Of a stretch of 64,000 bases of DNA, positions 25,459 to 34,631 are shown one piece after another. The notes below the pieces were generated by a model. The model searched no databases. It saw nothing but the letters and a program-made list of their open reading frames with translations, and was not told the DNA's origin. Location: contig JBMNES010000001.1 of the NCBI GenBank assembly GCA_050948905.1, positions 744,001 to 808,000 on the forward strand, read 5' to 3'. Each line of letters starts with the position of its first letter. Position 1 is the stretch's first letter. Both the position numbers and the translations under genes were made by a program. This stretch comes from DTKD01 sp050948905. Lineage in GTDB: Bacteria > Armatimonadota > UBA5829.

Positions 25459-27972
25459 TCACGGGACAGATACTATATCCATTAATCTTATATAGCGAAC
25501 GTATTCGCCGTTGACTTTTTTGATCGAGCTGATTCCGGTGACGATCACGTATTGCCACTGTTCGTCAATCCAGAGTCGACCAGGTGTTTCACACAGCACG
25601 GGGGTTCCTGACCCGTCGTCGATACTGAACGTATTCTCATCGATATACGTGAATGCGCCCCACGCATTTACGAGCAGGCCGATGTTGTTGAGCCCTGCGC
25701 CGCCAGTCACACCTATTTGGCCTGTTCCCGCGGAAGGATTGCCTGAATCACCGCCTCCCAGGGATTTATTCGTCAAGCCGAGCGGGTCGATCATAGCCCA
25801 TTCACTTTGCGACATCAACATCCCGACAAGGTAGCGTTCGCCATTCGCATCGGTCTTCAACTTGCCGACAACGTTGACTCCGTTGCCGACATATTGCCTG
25901 TGCAAGGGCTTCTCTACCCTTATGCCGCTCACCCGATTACCGGACTCGACATAGAAAAAGTCTTCCCAGGCGTAATAAGTGTTTTGGCCGAGGATGTTTA
26001 TATTGGTTCGAGCAACGGATGGTTGACCTGCCCATTCGGCGGTCACCGTAACATCGTTGATTTCGACCGCCGTATCGTCGGGCAGGAGCTTCGCAGAACT
26101 TGTGCTTGCCGACACCGCTTCAAATGACTCTTCTTCAAGTATCACAAGGCCGCCACCATCACACGCTGCGTAGGTGTATCCATCGGCAGTCGCGACTCCA
26201 CGCAGACCCGAATAGTTGTTGTACTCCCCGACGCGCTTGGGGTTCTGGGGGTCCGAAACATCAATCACCAACACTCCATTGTGCTCAACGGCGACATAAA
26301 GCCTGCTTTCCACCACTGTGATGTCGGTTGCGACTCCAGAGACATCACATTCACCGACAAACCTCGGATTGGCGGGATTGGATATATCTATGACCTTTAG
26401 ATAGTTGTAGCCATCACCGATATACGCATAGTTGCCCGACACGGCGACGCTCAGGCAGAAGCCGTCGGTTTGATAGGTCCCTATCAGCAATGGGCTTGCC
26501 GGGTTTGCGATATTTATAACCTGCAGCCCACCATAGTAATCCGCCACATACGCATAAAGTCCGGATACAGCGATTTTAGTGGCGTAATTGTCTGTCGGAA
26601 GGGTGCCAGCCAGCGTAGGCAACGCAGGGTTGGCTATATTTAAAATCACCAAACCGTTATAGTCATCTGCCACATAGGCGTAGTTGCCGACAACTGCGAT
26701 ATCCTGAGAATAGCCGTTTGTGTCGTAGTTACCGACCAGTGTCGGGGCGGCAGGGTCGGAAATATTTACTATTCTGACGCCTTCTTCACTGCTTGCCACA
26801 TAGGCATAGTTGCCTGAAACAGCAACGCCGTATCCAGGCAATGCGTCCACACATACCCCAACTGGCCGTGGATTTTCAATATTCGAAATATCCACCACCT
26901 GCAGACCCGATTGCCTGTCTGCGACATAGGCGTAATCACCCGATACGGCGACGTCCTGGGTTGCATTAAATACGCCATATCGCCCGGATTTTACTGGATT
27001 TTCCGGGTCTGTGATATCGATGGCCTGCAGCCCGCCTTCGTAGCAGCAGACATACGCATAATCCTCTGCCAGCGCGACATAGACAGACCATCCATCCGGG
27101 TCGATGCTGCTGGCTGCCGTCGGATTTGCAGGGTTCGTAATGTCAATTATCTGCAATCCCTTTGAGCCGTAGGCCACATAGGCGTAGTCTCCCCGGACAG
27201 TAAGCTGGTAGGTATATTCTACGACATTGCAGTTTCCAACAACTGTCGGGGCGCTGAGATTAGCGATGTTTACCACATACATGCCATCGAAGTCGTCCAG
27301 CACATAGGCATAGTTGCCGGATATTGCAACTGAGACTGCGTTAAAGTCGTCACAGTACCCGACCAGAGTTGGATCTGCAGGGTCTGATATATCAAATATC
27401 ATAAGGCCGCCATAAAAATCGGCAACGAACGCGTGTGTTCCGGAGACCTTCACATCATAGGCGTAATAGGAGTCTTCGTAGGTGCCTGCTAACGTCGGGT
27501 TTTGTGGGTCGGATATGTCGATTATCTGGAATCCGGTGCCGAAGCAGGCAATATATGCGTAGTTCCCGGAGATATCGATGGCGTTGGCTGTATAATCGGT
27601 GTCTAACGACCCGACCAGGGTTGGATTTTCGGGATCAGATATGTCGAGTATCTGCAGCCCGGCGTAGGACGCCGCCATATATGCGTAGTCCCCTGAAATT
27701 GTCACGTCTTTTATTTGTTCCGGCAGTTTTTCGCTTCTCGCTATCTGCACTGGCTTTGATGGGTCGGTGACGTCCAAAGCCACAAGGCGCTCACCCATAG
27801 CAGTCCAGGCTATGTTTCCGGTAACATCAACCGCGTTGCAAAAGCCGAAGAAATCTGAGACCTCAGATAAAGAATAATACGTGGCCCCGTGCGCCACGCT
27901 TGCCCCGAATGCACAGGCAATTACAATTACCAGTGCAATTGAGGATAGAAACCGTGCTGGAAATTTCCCCAT
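25459..27972 (-). CDS. Secreted LVIVD-repeat beta-propeller protein
   Basis: An 837-residue exported protein with a signal peptide (about 1-30). About 13 full repeats and one partial of roughly 42 residues fill residues 35-630, each with S-G-N-Y-A-Y-V-A near its start and an I-D-I-S-D-P-x-N-P-T-L-V-G strand, the LVIVD consensus. These repeats form surface beta-propellers whose ligands are unknown. The C-terminal 200 residues hold a different beta domain, ending in a G-S-G-T-P-V-L-C-E and Y-V-I-V-T-G-I-S-S-I region that looks OB-like. ATG at 27972 has AGAGG upstream; a GTG at 27981 is possible. It stands alone and is probably a cell-surface scaffold or adhesin, which is an inference. Confidence 0.85.
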   Translation of the reverse strand: MGKFPARFLSSIALVIVIACAFGASVAHGATYYSLSEVSDFFGFCNAVDVTGNIAWTAMGERLVALDVTDPSKPVQIARSEKLPEQIKDVTISGDYAYMAASYAGLQILDISDPENPTLVGSLDTDYTANAIDISGNYAYIACFGTGFQIIDISDPQNPTLAGTYEDSYYAYDVKVSGTHAFVADFYGGLMIFDISDPADPTLVGYCDDFNAVSVAISGNYAYVLDDFDGMYVVNIANLSAPTVVGNCNVVEYTYQLTVRGDYAYVAYGSKGLQIIDITNPANPTAASSIDPDGWSVYVALAEDYAYVCCYEGGLQAIDITDPENPVKSGRYGVFNATQDVAVSGDYAYVADRQSGLQVVDISNIENPRPVGVCVDALPGYGVAVSGNYAYVASSEEGVRIVNISDPAAPTLVGNYDTNGYSQDIAVVGNYAYVADDYNGLVILNIANPALPTLAGTLPTDNYATKIAVSGLYAYVADYYGGLQVINIANPASPLLIGTYQTDGFCLSVAVSGNYAYIGDGYNYLKVIDISNPANPRFVGECDVSGVATDITVVESRLYVAVEHNGVLVIDVSDPQNPKRVGEYNNYSGLRGVATADGYTYAACDGGGLVILEEESFEAVSASTSSAKLLPDDTAVEINDVTVTAEWAGQPSVARTNINILGQNTYYAWEDFFYVESGNRVSGIRVEKPLHRQYVGNGVNVVGKLKTDANGERYLVGMLMSQSEWAMIDPLGLTNKSLGGGDSGNPSAGTGQIGVTGGAGLNNIGLLVNAWGAFTYIDENTFSIDDGSGTPVLCETPGRLWIDEQWQYVIVTGISSIKKVNGEYVRYIRLMDIVSVP

Positions 27973-28177
27973 ATCAACCACCTCTTATTGCTAGATGTCA
28001 GAGTTGTGAGTTGGCGGCAAGCCGCTGGATGAAAAAGTCGAAAACCATTGCTGCCGGCACAATACCCTTAGATAAATCCTAAACGGTACTGGACACTGTC
28101 GCAATGTAGCATGACAATTATCCATAGTCAATGAATACTATTTGAATAGTGCCGACTCCAATCCGACGATCTTATAG

Positions 28178-29299
28178 TTACCCTTCCAAGCTGACTTCAA
28201 ACAATTTGCAGGCAAACTCGTCAGTTACTTCGACCGGATTGGTTTTGCGGTGGCTGCCGTAGCGGTTTAATGCTGCGATAACTGCATCTTTGTCGTTCAT
28301 AGTCAAGCCGTAGTCGGAGAGGCTGGTTGGTAGTCCGCCGTCCCTGCACAGGTCTATGAGGCGCTCGGCGACGTCGTCTGCTCCCATAGCACGGCTGACT
28401 TCGTCGTATGCTGCGGGGTGCTGTTGTTCATTGAGCCTGATTACTTCTGGAAGCAGTGCTGCTATTGCCTCGGAGTGCCTGATCTTGCCGACTATACAGA
28501 CCGCAGGGGCCAGGGAATGCGACGCTCCGAGGCCGTTTTGCATAGCCAGCCCCGCAAAGCAGCTTCCCATCAGACAATCCAGCCGCGCCTGCAGGTCGTG
28601 CGGACGTTTTTGACAGATGGGCAAACCCGTGCTCAGATGTTCAATAGCAGCAAGGGCTATATGCCGCGTATATGGAGTTGCCGACAGCGAAACCGCGCTC
28701 TCTATAGCGTGGGCGAACGCATCCATAGCGGTAAGGGTGGTGAAACGCAGGTCGAGATCGAGGGTGAGTTCGGGGTCGAGGACAGCCACTGACGGAGTCA
28801 TCAACGGGTGAGATATGCTTCTTTTAATCGCCAGAGAATCATTAGTAAGCACGCTTACGCGCGTCGCCTCAGAACCCGTACCCGCAGTCGTCGGCACGGC
28901 TATCTGAGGAAGCGGAGGATTCACGATGTCTCGTCTTTTGAGCTGGTAGTCCTCGGTTATGCCATCGTTCACTGCCACCAAAGCGGCCGCTTTAGCGGTG
29001 TCCATTACGCTGCCCCCGCCGATTGATATCAGGAAATCCGCACATTTGGCCCGGATAAAGGCCGCAAGTTCATCGACTCGCTCGACAGTAGGCTCCTGGG
29101 TGACCGGCTCTGAGATGGCGAACTGCACATTGGCTTCATCCAGCGCCTCGCAAAGCTCTGTTATTCGCGCACTGCCGACTAGATGCGAGCCTGTTACTAT
29201 CGCCGCCCGAAAACCCATCCTGGCGGCCTCTGTGGCTATTTTGCCGAAGCAACCGGCGCCGCAGTGAATAATCGCAGGGCTTGTGATCTCAAATGACAT
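28178..29299 (-). CDS. Iron-containing alcohol dehydrogenase
   Basis: NAD(P)-dependent group III alcohol dehydrogenase that interconverts an alcohol and aldehyde or ketone. The 373-residue protein has the nucleotide motif I-G-G-G-S-V-M-D-T-A-K-A (about 93-104), P-T-T-A-G-T-G-S-E-A-T (about 136-146), the metal-binding D-A-F-A-H-A-I-E-S (Asp and His ligands), G-A-S-H-S-L-A-P-A and the following G-K-I-R-H-S-E-A-I-A, so all four metal ligands seem present. The substrate (short diol, 4-hydroxybutyrate, methanol and so on) cannot be told. ATG at 29299 has AGGAGGG eight bases upstream. No partner gene is adjacent. Confidence 0.92.
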   Translation of the reverse strand: MSFEITSPAIIHCGAGCFGKIATEAARMGFRAAIVTGSHLVGSARITELCEALDEANVQFAISEPVTQEPTVERVDELAAFIRAKCADFLISIGGGSVMDTAKAAALVAVNDGITEDYQLKRRDIVNPPLPQIAVPTTAGTGSEATRVSVLTNDSLAIKRSISHPLMTPSVAVLDPELTLDLDLRFTTLTAMDAFAHAIESAVSLSATPYTRHIALAAIEHLSTGLPICQKRPHDLQARLDCLMGSCFAGLAMQNGLGASHSLAPAVCIVGKIRHSEAIAALLPEVIRLNEQQHPAAYDEVSRAMGADDVAERLIDLCRDGGLPTSLSDYGLTMNDKDAVIAALNRYGSHRKTNPVEVTDEFACKLFEVSLEG

Positions 29300-29702
29300 A
29301 GCAACCACCCTCCTCGCGATATTATATCACGATGGGCAGGCTCTTACTCGCCGCCGCTGGAAATGAAGGGAAGAGAAACGCGAAAGAGGCGAAAATCAGA
29401 AATAACGATTTGGTATCAGGATATGAGGAGCCTAAGAACGCTTGATCGGACTTCGAACCTCGGATATCGGACATCGAAAAAAGCAGATTTCTCACTTCGT
29501 TCGAAATGACAGGGTTAGGTGGCTGAACCGACAACCGATAACCGATAACCGACAACCGATAACCGATAACCGACAACCGATAACCGACAACCGACAACCG
29601 ACAACCGTCAACCTCCAACTTCCTTCAGCAGGAAGGCGGGGCGTAGACGGAGAATTATGCGGTAACATTTGCTCATTATTTTCAGGCGCGGAGGACGACG
29701 CA
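29300..29702. repeat. Intergenic repeat cluster 5 with a long AACCGNN tract
   Basis: Gene-free region between divergent Fe-ADH and GH116. It contains a CGCGAAAGAGGCGAAA module (about 29376), the CGGACTTCGAACCTCGGATATCGGACATCG plus AAAAGCAGATTTC...CGAAATGAC modules (about 29445-29512) and about twelve AACCGAC/AACCGAT/AACCGTC heptads (29524-29612). The region 29613-29702 before the GH116 start shows no clear promoter to me. Confidence 0.9.
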
Positions 29703-32216
29703 ATGGCCGATAGACGAGGCAAATTGTTCGCTATGGGTAGGCAGCGCAGCTTTACCGGCGACGCTCTTAAAGAAATCGCTTTTCCGCTGGGCGGGATCGG
29801 CTCGGGGACGGTGTCGCTGGGAGGTCGAGGCCAGCTTAGAGACTGGGAGATATTTAACCGACCGCAGAAAGGCAACACGCTGCCTTACACATTCCCTATG
29901 ATTTATGCGAAGCCGGATGGCGGCGAGGCTATGGCAAAGGTACTGGAATCGAAACTTCAGCCGCCGTTTATCGAATGGGGAGGGATGTCGCCGAACAGGC
30001 TATGCGGACTGCCGAGGTTGAAAGAGGCGGAGTTTTATGGGGAATATCCATTTGCGCACGTCGATTTCCGAGATGCAGCACTTCCCGTCAAAGTCGAGCT
30101 TACCGCGTTTAATCCGATGATTCCTCTAAATGAGAAGGACTCCTCCATCCCCTGCGCTATTTTGACTTATAAAGTAACTAACACCGCTGCGAAGTCCGTC
30201 GACTGCTCCATCTGCTGGTCTCTGCATAACCCGGTTGGGGACAGGGAGAGGGTGAATGAGTTTATCGACGCGGGCAGCTATCGCGGGGTCAAGATGATCT
30301 CGGCACCATTAAAACCGGAGGATCTGACCTATGGATCGATGGCACTGGTGACGACTCATAAGACGGTTTCGTGCCGACAGCACTGGCCTGCTGAGGGCTG
30401 GTGGGATGCGGCCCAGGGGGTTTGGGACGATTTCAAGGACGACGGCGATCTCAAAGGGGATACGCAGGATCAGAAGAACTCAGACATCACCAGCCTTGCC
30501 GCGAAGTTTACCCTCAAGCAGGGTCAGAGCATAGAAGTGCCGTTTATATTCACCTGGCATTTCCCGAATCGGCATAACTATTGGAACACCGAGCCTGAGG
30601 TAAAAGACGCACGGTTGCGCAATCGATATGCTGACTGGTGGGAAGGAGCATGGGAGGTCGCGGGATACGTCGTCGACGAGTTGCCCAGACTGGAAAAGCA
30701 AAGTCGCCTCTTCGGCGATGCCCTATATTCCAGCAGCCTGCCCGCAGTGGTGCTGGATGCGGCCGGGTCGAATATGTCGATTATGCGAACGCAGACCGGT
30801 TTGCTTCTCGACGATGACCGGTTCTACGGATTCGAGGGCTGCGGCGATCAGTTCGGCTCTTGTCCTATGAACTGCACTCACGTCTGGAACTATGAACAGG
30901 CGCTGGCGTACCTGTATCCGCGGTTGGAACGCACTATGCGACTGACGGATTTCACAAACAACGTCGAAGAAGACGGCAAAATGGCGTTCCGTAGCCTGAT
31001 CCCGCTGGGAAACTATCTGTGGAAGTTTTACGCTGCAGCCGACGGGCAGATGGGCTGCATTCTTAAATTATATAGGGAGTACCTGCTCAGTGGGGACGTA
31101 GAGTTTCTCAAAACGGTCTACCCCAACGCTCGCAAATCACTCGAATATGCGTGGAAGGAGTGGGATAAGGACGAGGACGGCGTGATGGAGGCTGTCCAGC
31201 ACAACACCTACGACATAGAGTTTTACGGCGCAAACACGATGATGGGCACGCTGTATCTCGGCGCGCTGAAGGCTATGGAGAAAATCTCCCTTATCCTCGG
31301 CGAGCGTGCGTTTGCGGCAAAGTGCAAAACGTTATATGAAAGCGGCTATGAAAAGCACGTGGATAAGCTCTTTAACGGGGAGTATTTCGTGCAGGACTGC
31401 GACCCGGATTCTGACCGCCGCTACCAGTTCGGCCCGGGCTGTCTCAGCGATCAGCTTCTGGGTCAGTGGTTCTGCGAGGTAGTTGGCCTTGGCCACACAT
31501 TGCCGCAGGACAAGATCAAATCCACCCTTTCTTCCATCTTCAAGTATAACTGGAAAAGCGACCTGTCGGATCACGACAGCATCCAGCGCACCTACGCGCT
31601 CAACGACGAGGCCGGGCTGCTGTTGTGCTCGTGGCCGAAAGGGGGCAGGCCGCGATACCCGTTCACCTACGCCGACGAGGTCTGGACCGGGATAGAGTAT
31701 CAAGTCGCGGCGCATCTGATTTATGAGGATCTGCTTGAAGAGGGTCTGGCGATTGTAAAAGGTGTGCGGGATCGCCACGACGGTATCGCAAGAAACCCAT
31801 GGAACGAGTTCGAGTGCGGGAATCACTACGCCCGCGCGATGGCAAGCTGGTCGCTGCTGCTCGCACTTTCGGGCTTTCATTGTGACACGCACGATCGGTT
31901 CATCGCCTTCGCACCGAAAGTCAACTTCGACGACTTCAAATGCTTCTATTCGACCGGAACTGGATGGGGAGTATACTCGCAGAAGTCTTCACCTGGTCAG
32001 TTGGTCGCCGAAATCGGCGTGAGCTTTGGAGAGCTCGACATACAAGACATCCGGCTGGCTATACCGCACGGCGCTCGATTTACGGATGTGAAAGTGTCCG
32101 GCGCAGGCAGCGGCTTCGGAGCACACGTGCATACGGACGACAAATATGCGTTCATAAGACTCAGCGAGCCGGTGAAAACAGGGGCTGGGGAATCGTTAAA
32201 GCTGGTGTTGAGTTGA
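29703..32216 (+). CDS. GH116 family beta-glycosidase (GBA2-like)
   Basis: An 837-residue enzyme of glycoside hydrolase family 116, whose members cleave beta-glucosides, beta-xylosides or N-acetylglucosaminides. It has the characteristic N-terminal beta-sandwich beginning P-L-G-G-I-G-S-G-T-V-S-L-G-G-R-G, then an (alpha/alpha)6 barrel. The conserved H-V-W-N-Y-E segment supplies the likely nucleophile glutamate and the L-S-D-Q-L-L-G-Q-W-F segment the likely acid/base aspartate, by comparison with TxGH116. No signal peptide is obvious, so it is probably cytoplasmic. The ATG at 29703 follows GGAGG; an ORF open from 29442 begins inside the repeat cluster and its first 87 residues are repeat translation. 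A 7-bp-stem terminator follows. Confidence 0.9.
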   Translation: MADRRGKLFAMGRQRSFTGDALKEIAFPLGGIGSGTVSLGGRGQLRDWEIFNRPQKGNTLPYTFPMIYAKPDGGEAMAKVLESKLQPPFIEWGGMSPNRLCGLPRLKEAEFYGEYPFAHVDFRDAALPVKVELTAFNPMIPLNEKDSSIPCAILTYKVTNTAAKSVDCSICWSLHNPVGDRERVNEFIDAGSYRGVKMISAPLKPEDLTYGSMALVTTHKTVSCRQHWPAEGWWDAAQGVWDDFKDDGDLKGDTQDQKNSDITSLAAKFTLKQGQSIEVPFIFTWHFPNRHNYWNTEPEVKDARLRNRYADWWEGAWEVAGYVVDELPRLEKQSRLFGDALYSSSLPAVVLDAAGSNMSIMRTQTGLLLDDDRFYGFEGCGDQFGSCPMNCTHVWNYEQALAYLYPRLERTMRLTDFTNNVEEDGKMAFRSLIPLGNYLWKFYAAADGQMGCILKLYREYLLSGDVEFLKTVYPNARKSLEYAWKEWDKDEDGVMEAVQHNTYDIEFYGANTMMGTLYLGALKAMEKISLILGERAFAAKCKTLYESGYEKHVDKLFNGEYFVQDCDPDSDRRYQFGPGCLSDQLLGQWFCEVVGLGHTLPQDKIKSTLSSIFKYNWKSDLSDHDSIQRTYALNDEAGLLLCSWPKGGRPRYPFTYADEVWTGIEYQVAAHLIYEDLLEEGLAIVKGVRDRHDGIARNPWNEFECGNHYARAMASWSLLLALSGFHCDTHDRFIAFAPKVNFDDFKCFYSTGTGWGVYSQKSSPGQLVAEIGVSFGELDIQDIRLAIPHGARFTDVKVSGAGSGFGAHVHTDDKYAFIRLSEPVKTGAGESLKLVLS

Positions 32217-32227
32217 AATAACACACG

Positions 32228-32252
32228 GGCCGGATAGCCTCCGGCCTTTTTT
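32228..32252 (+). terminator. Rho-independent terminator after the GH116 gene
   Basis: GGCCGGA (32228-32234), loop TAGCC, TCCGGCC (32240-32246), then six T bases. It lies 12 bases after the stop and at the 3' edge of the convergent WYL gene. Confidence 0.85.
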
Positions 32253-33287
32253 CTACACTTCTTCCGGCAGGCTAAGAGCTGCGCACTCTGGTGTGGGAAG
32301 CGCTGCTATGTCGCGCTGGACTAACATTGGAGGGGCGTCATATATCGCGGCCATAGCAATTGCGTGGGTTCGGATTAAATCCCGCAGCACTGGCGGCTCC
32401 AAGACCTCAGCCTCCTTACCGAAGCCGAGTATCCATATAGCGATTTCCTCGCATCCCGCGACTGTGGCCTCGAAGATTATCGAGCCGTCGTCTTGCGGGT
32501 GGATGACCTGGGTGTGATGTCGCTGGGCCTCCGCCACCATCTCTGCTACTACCGGACTGAACCTCACGCGCACGACAGTCGGCTCACCACCTGCCCATGC
32601 TTCCCAACTATATTTGAAATAGTCCTGTACCGAGAAGCTCTTGGGCACGTCAAACTCCTCCTCTGTCAAATGAGCTTCTCTGAACCTCAGCAGCTTGAAC
32701 ATCACCACTCTGTCGTGTTCGTGTGAATGGGCCATGAGATACCAGCTATGACGTCGAAAGACCAGCACATACGGGTCGATGAGATAGTTTTTAACCCTGT
32801 TGCTTTTCTGGGAGCGGTAGACGATTTTGAGTCGTTGACGATGGCCGATAGCTTTTTCGATGGTGCGCGGGATTTCAGGGTCAATGCTGCCCTGGGTGAC
32901 CGTGAAGCGAATGTCATATCCACACTCAAGTTCGTTTGAGAACTCCAGCGCACGACCGGACGCGCAGTCTCTGATCTTCAGCCAGGCGGATTGCATCTGT
33001 GTGCGCAGAGGGGAAATATCGCTAGTCGAAAGCGACCGTATCGCCGTGTGCACGGCCAGCAATTCCTCTGCTGAGAGGTTATGGTTCTGCGAATCCAGAC
33101 CTTCCTGCAGAAAATATCCCCCTTCAGCCGATACCACGGATACTCCGATGTCTGTCGTAAGCTCGCCAAGCCACCTGTATATGGTGCGCGGGGAGCGGCC
33201 AAGGTTGGTCGATAGTTCATCAATCGTGACGCCAGGCCGCGCACGGAGCAGTTCGATCATATCCATCAGTAAAGCAGCTTTAGCCAA
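32253..33287 (-). CDS. HTH-WYL domain transcriptional regulator
   Basis: A 344-residue DNA-binding protein: an N-terminal HTH_11-like winged helix (about 5-60, with T-I-D-E-L-S-T-N-L-G-R-S-P-R-T-I-Y-R-W-L), a linker with a Leu-rich segment, a WYL domain (about 150-215, including R-R-H-S-W-Y-L-M-A-H) and a C-terminal WCX region. WYL proteins sense ligands, often nucleic acids or metabolites, and regulate nearby or distant genes. It is divergent from the isopropylmalate-dehydrogenase-like gene with 140 bases between starts, which may contain its operator; TTGTA-TT-TACAA at 33301-33312 is a candidate site. The regulated target is not known. Confidence 0.88.
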   Translation of the reverse strand: MAKAALLMDMIELLRARPGVTIDELSTNLGRSPRTIYRWLGELTTDIGVSVVSAEGGYFLQEGLDSQNHNLSAEELLAVHTAIRSLSTSDISPLRTQMQSAWLKIRDCASGRALEFSNELECGYDIRFTVTQGSIDPEIPRTIEKAIGHRQRLKIVYRSQKSNRVKNYLIDPYVLVFRRHSWYLMAHSHEHDRVVMFKLLRFREAHLTEEEFDVPKSFSVQDYFKYSWEAWAGGEPTVVRVRFSPVVAEMVAEAQRHHTQVIHPQDDGSIIFEATVAGCEEIAIWILGFGKEAEVLEPPVLRDLIRTHAIAMAAIYDAPPMLVQRDIAALPTPECAALSLPEEV

Positions 33288-33427
33288 TATGCAATCCCAC
33301 TTGTATTTACAAAATGTGTTTGAGAATTAGATACATGGACTCAAAATCCCTTCTCTTTAATACGGAGGATAACATACGGGCGGGCGCGAAGATTTCACGT
33401 GGAATACTGCGTAAAGGAGACTGATAT

Positions 33428-34486
33428 ATGCATAAAATAGCGATCATCGGCGGAGACGGCACCGGCCCGGAAGTGGTCGTGGAGGGACTCAAAGTCCTGC
33501 AGGCGGCAAGCCAGAAGACCGGGTTTACTTATGAAACCGTGGACTACGATTTCGGAGGGGAGAGATATCTCCGAACAGGCGAGATTTTGCCGGATTCCGC
33601 AGTCGATGAGATGAAGAAATTCGACGCAATCTATCTGGGAGCGATCGGCCACCCGGACGTCAAACCGGGCATTTTGGAGAAGGGCATCCTGCTGACCCTG
33701 CGCTTTGCATTGGATCAGTATGTGAACCTGCGCCCTGTAAAGCTCTATCCTGGCGTAGAGACCCCGCTCAAAGACAAAGGCCCGGAGGATATCGACTACG
33801 TTGTGGTGCGCGAGAACACCGAGGGGCTGTATGCAGGCGCCGGCGGCACTCTGAAGAAGGGCACGCTGGACGAGGTCGCTGTGCAGGAGTCGATCAATAC
33901 CCGCAAGGGCGTTGAGCGATGTATTCGCTACGCTTTTGAGCTGTGCCGGAAGCGAAATCGGGACAAGAAGCTCACGCTGTGCGGCAAAACCAACGTTCTG
34001 ACCTTCGCCTTTGACCTCTGGGAGAGGACATTCTACGAAGTGGCCAAAGAGTACCCGGATATCACCCCGGATTATGCTCACGTCGACGCGACTACTATGT
34101 GGATGATCAAAAACCCGGAGTGGTTCGACTGCATCGTCACGGACAACATGTTTGGCGATATCATCACCGACCTTGGCGCGATGACTCAGGGCGGCATGGG
34201 TATAGCGGCTGGCGGAAACATCAACCCGGACGGGGTCTCGATGTTCGAGCCTATCGGCGGATCTGCCCCTAAATACACCGGAATGAACGTCATCAACCCG
34301 CTTGCAGCCATCGGCGCGTTGCAGATGATGCTGGATACGCTCGGCGAAACTGAGGCCGCTGATCTCGTAGACAAGGCGATAGCCTATGTCACCGGCAGCA
34401 AACTTAAGAGCATGAGCGCGGGCAAGATGGGTTACACCACCTCCGAGGTTGGAGATATGGTCGCCCAGTTCGTCGCTGACGCTTAG
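33428..34486 (+). CDS. Isocitrate/3-isopropylmalate dehydrogenase family enzyme
   Basis: A 352-residue NAD(P)-dependent beta-decarboxylating dehydrogenase. Visible marks are the N-terminal I-G-G-D-G-T-G-P-E-V, N-L-R-P-V-K-L-Y-P-G-V, the R-E-N-T-E-G-L-Y-A-G substrate loop (closer to isocitrate/homoisocitrate/tartrate types than to classical LeuB), the divalent-metal site in D-C-I-V-T-D-N-M-F-G-D-I-x-x-D and the cofactor loop E-P-I-G-G-S-A-P-K-Y. Such proteins are usually annotated as 3-isopropylmalate dehydrogenase (leucine synthesis), but no other leu genes are near, so the substrate is left open. ATG at 33428 follows AAAGGAG. A hairpin terminator lies between it and corA. Confidence 0.88.
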   Translation: MHKIAIIGGDGTGPEVVVEGLKVLQAASQKTGFTYETVDYDFGGERYLRTGEILPDSAVDEMKKFDAIYLGAIGHPDVKPGILEKGILLTLRFALDQYVNLRPVKLYPGVETPLKDKGPEDIDYVVVRENTEGLYAGAGGTLKKGTLDEVAVQESINTRKGVERCIRYAFELCRKRNRDKKLTLCGKTNVLTFAFDLWERTFYEVAKEYPDITPDYAHVDATTMWMIKNPEWFDCIVTDNMFGDIITDLGAMTQGGMGIAAGGNINPDGVSMFEPIGGSAPKYTGMNVINPLAAIGALQMMLDTLGETEAADLVDKAIAYVTGSKLKSMSAGKMGYTTSEVGDMVAQFVADA

Positions 34487-34546
34487 GTTCATAAGCCAAC
34501 GGCTAAAAACAATAAGCCGGGGTACTTTTGTGGTATTTGCTATCAG

Positions 34547-34574
34547 GCGCCGGGATGTCAGTCTGTCCCGGCGC
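34547..34574 (+). terminator. Hairpin terminator after the dehydrogenase gene
   Basis: GCGCCGGGA (34547-34555) pairs perfectly with TCCCGGCGC (34566-34574). The following TTGAGGTTTAGCTT is only moderately T-rich. It lies 61 bases after the stop and 58 bases before corA. Confidence 0.65.
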
Positions 34575-34631
34575 TTGAGGTTTAGCTTAATCCTGATCAC
34601 TGCGATTTGCACATCTTGACGGAGCACGGTC

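Noticed and set aside
29442..29702. N-terminal extension of the GH116 ORF to 29442
   Set aside because: The first 87 residues translate the repeat cluster; the family signature begins just after an ATG at 29703 with a good ribosome site.
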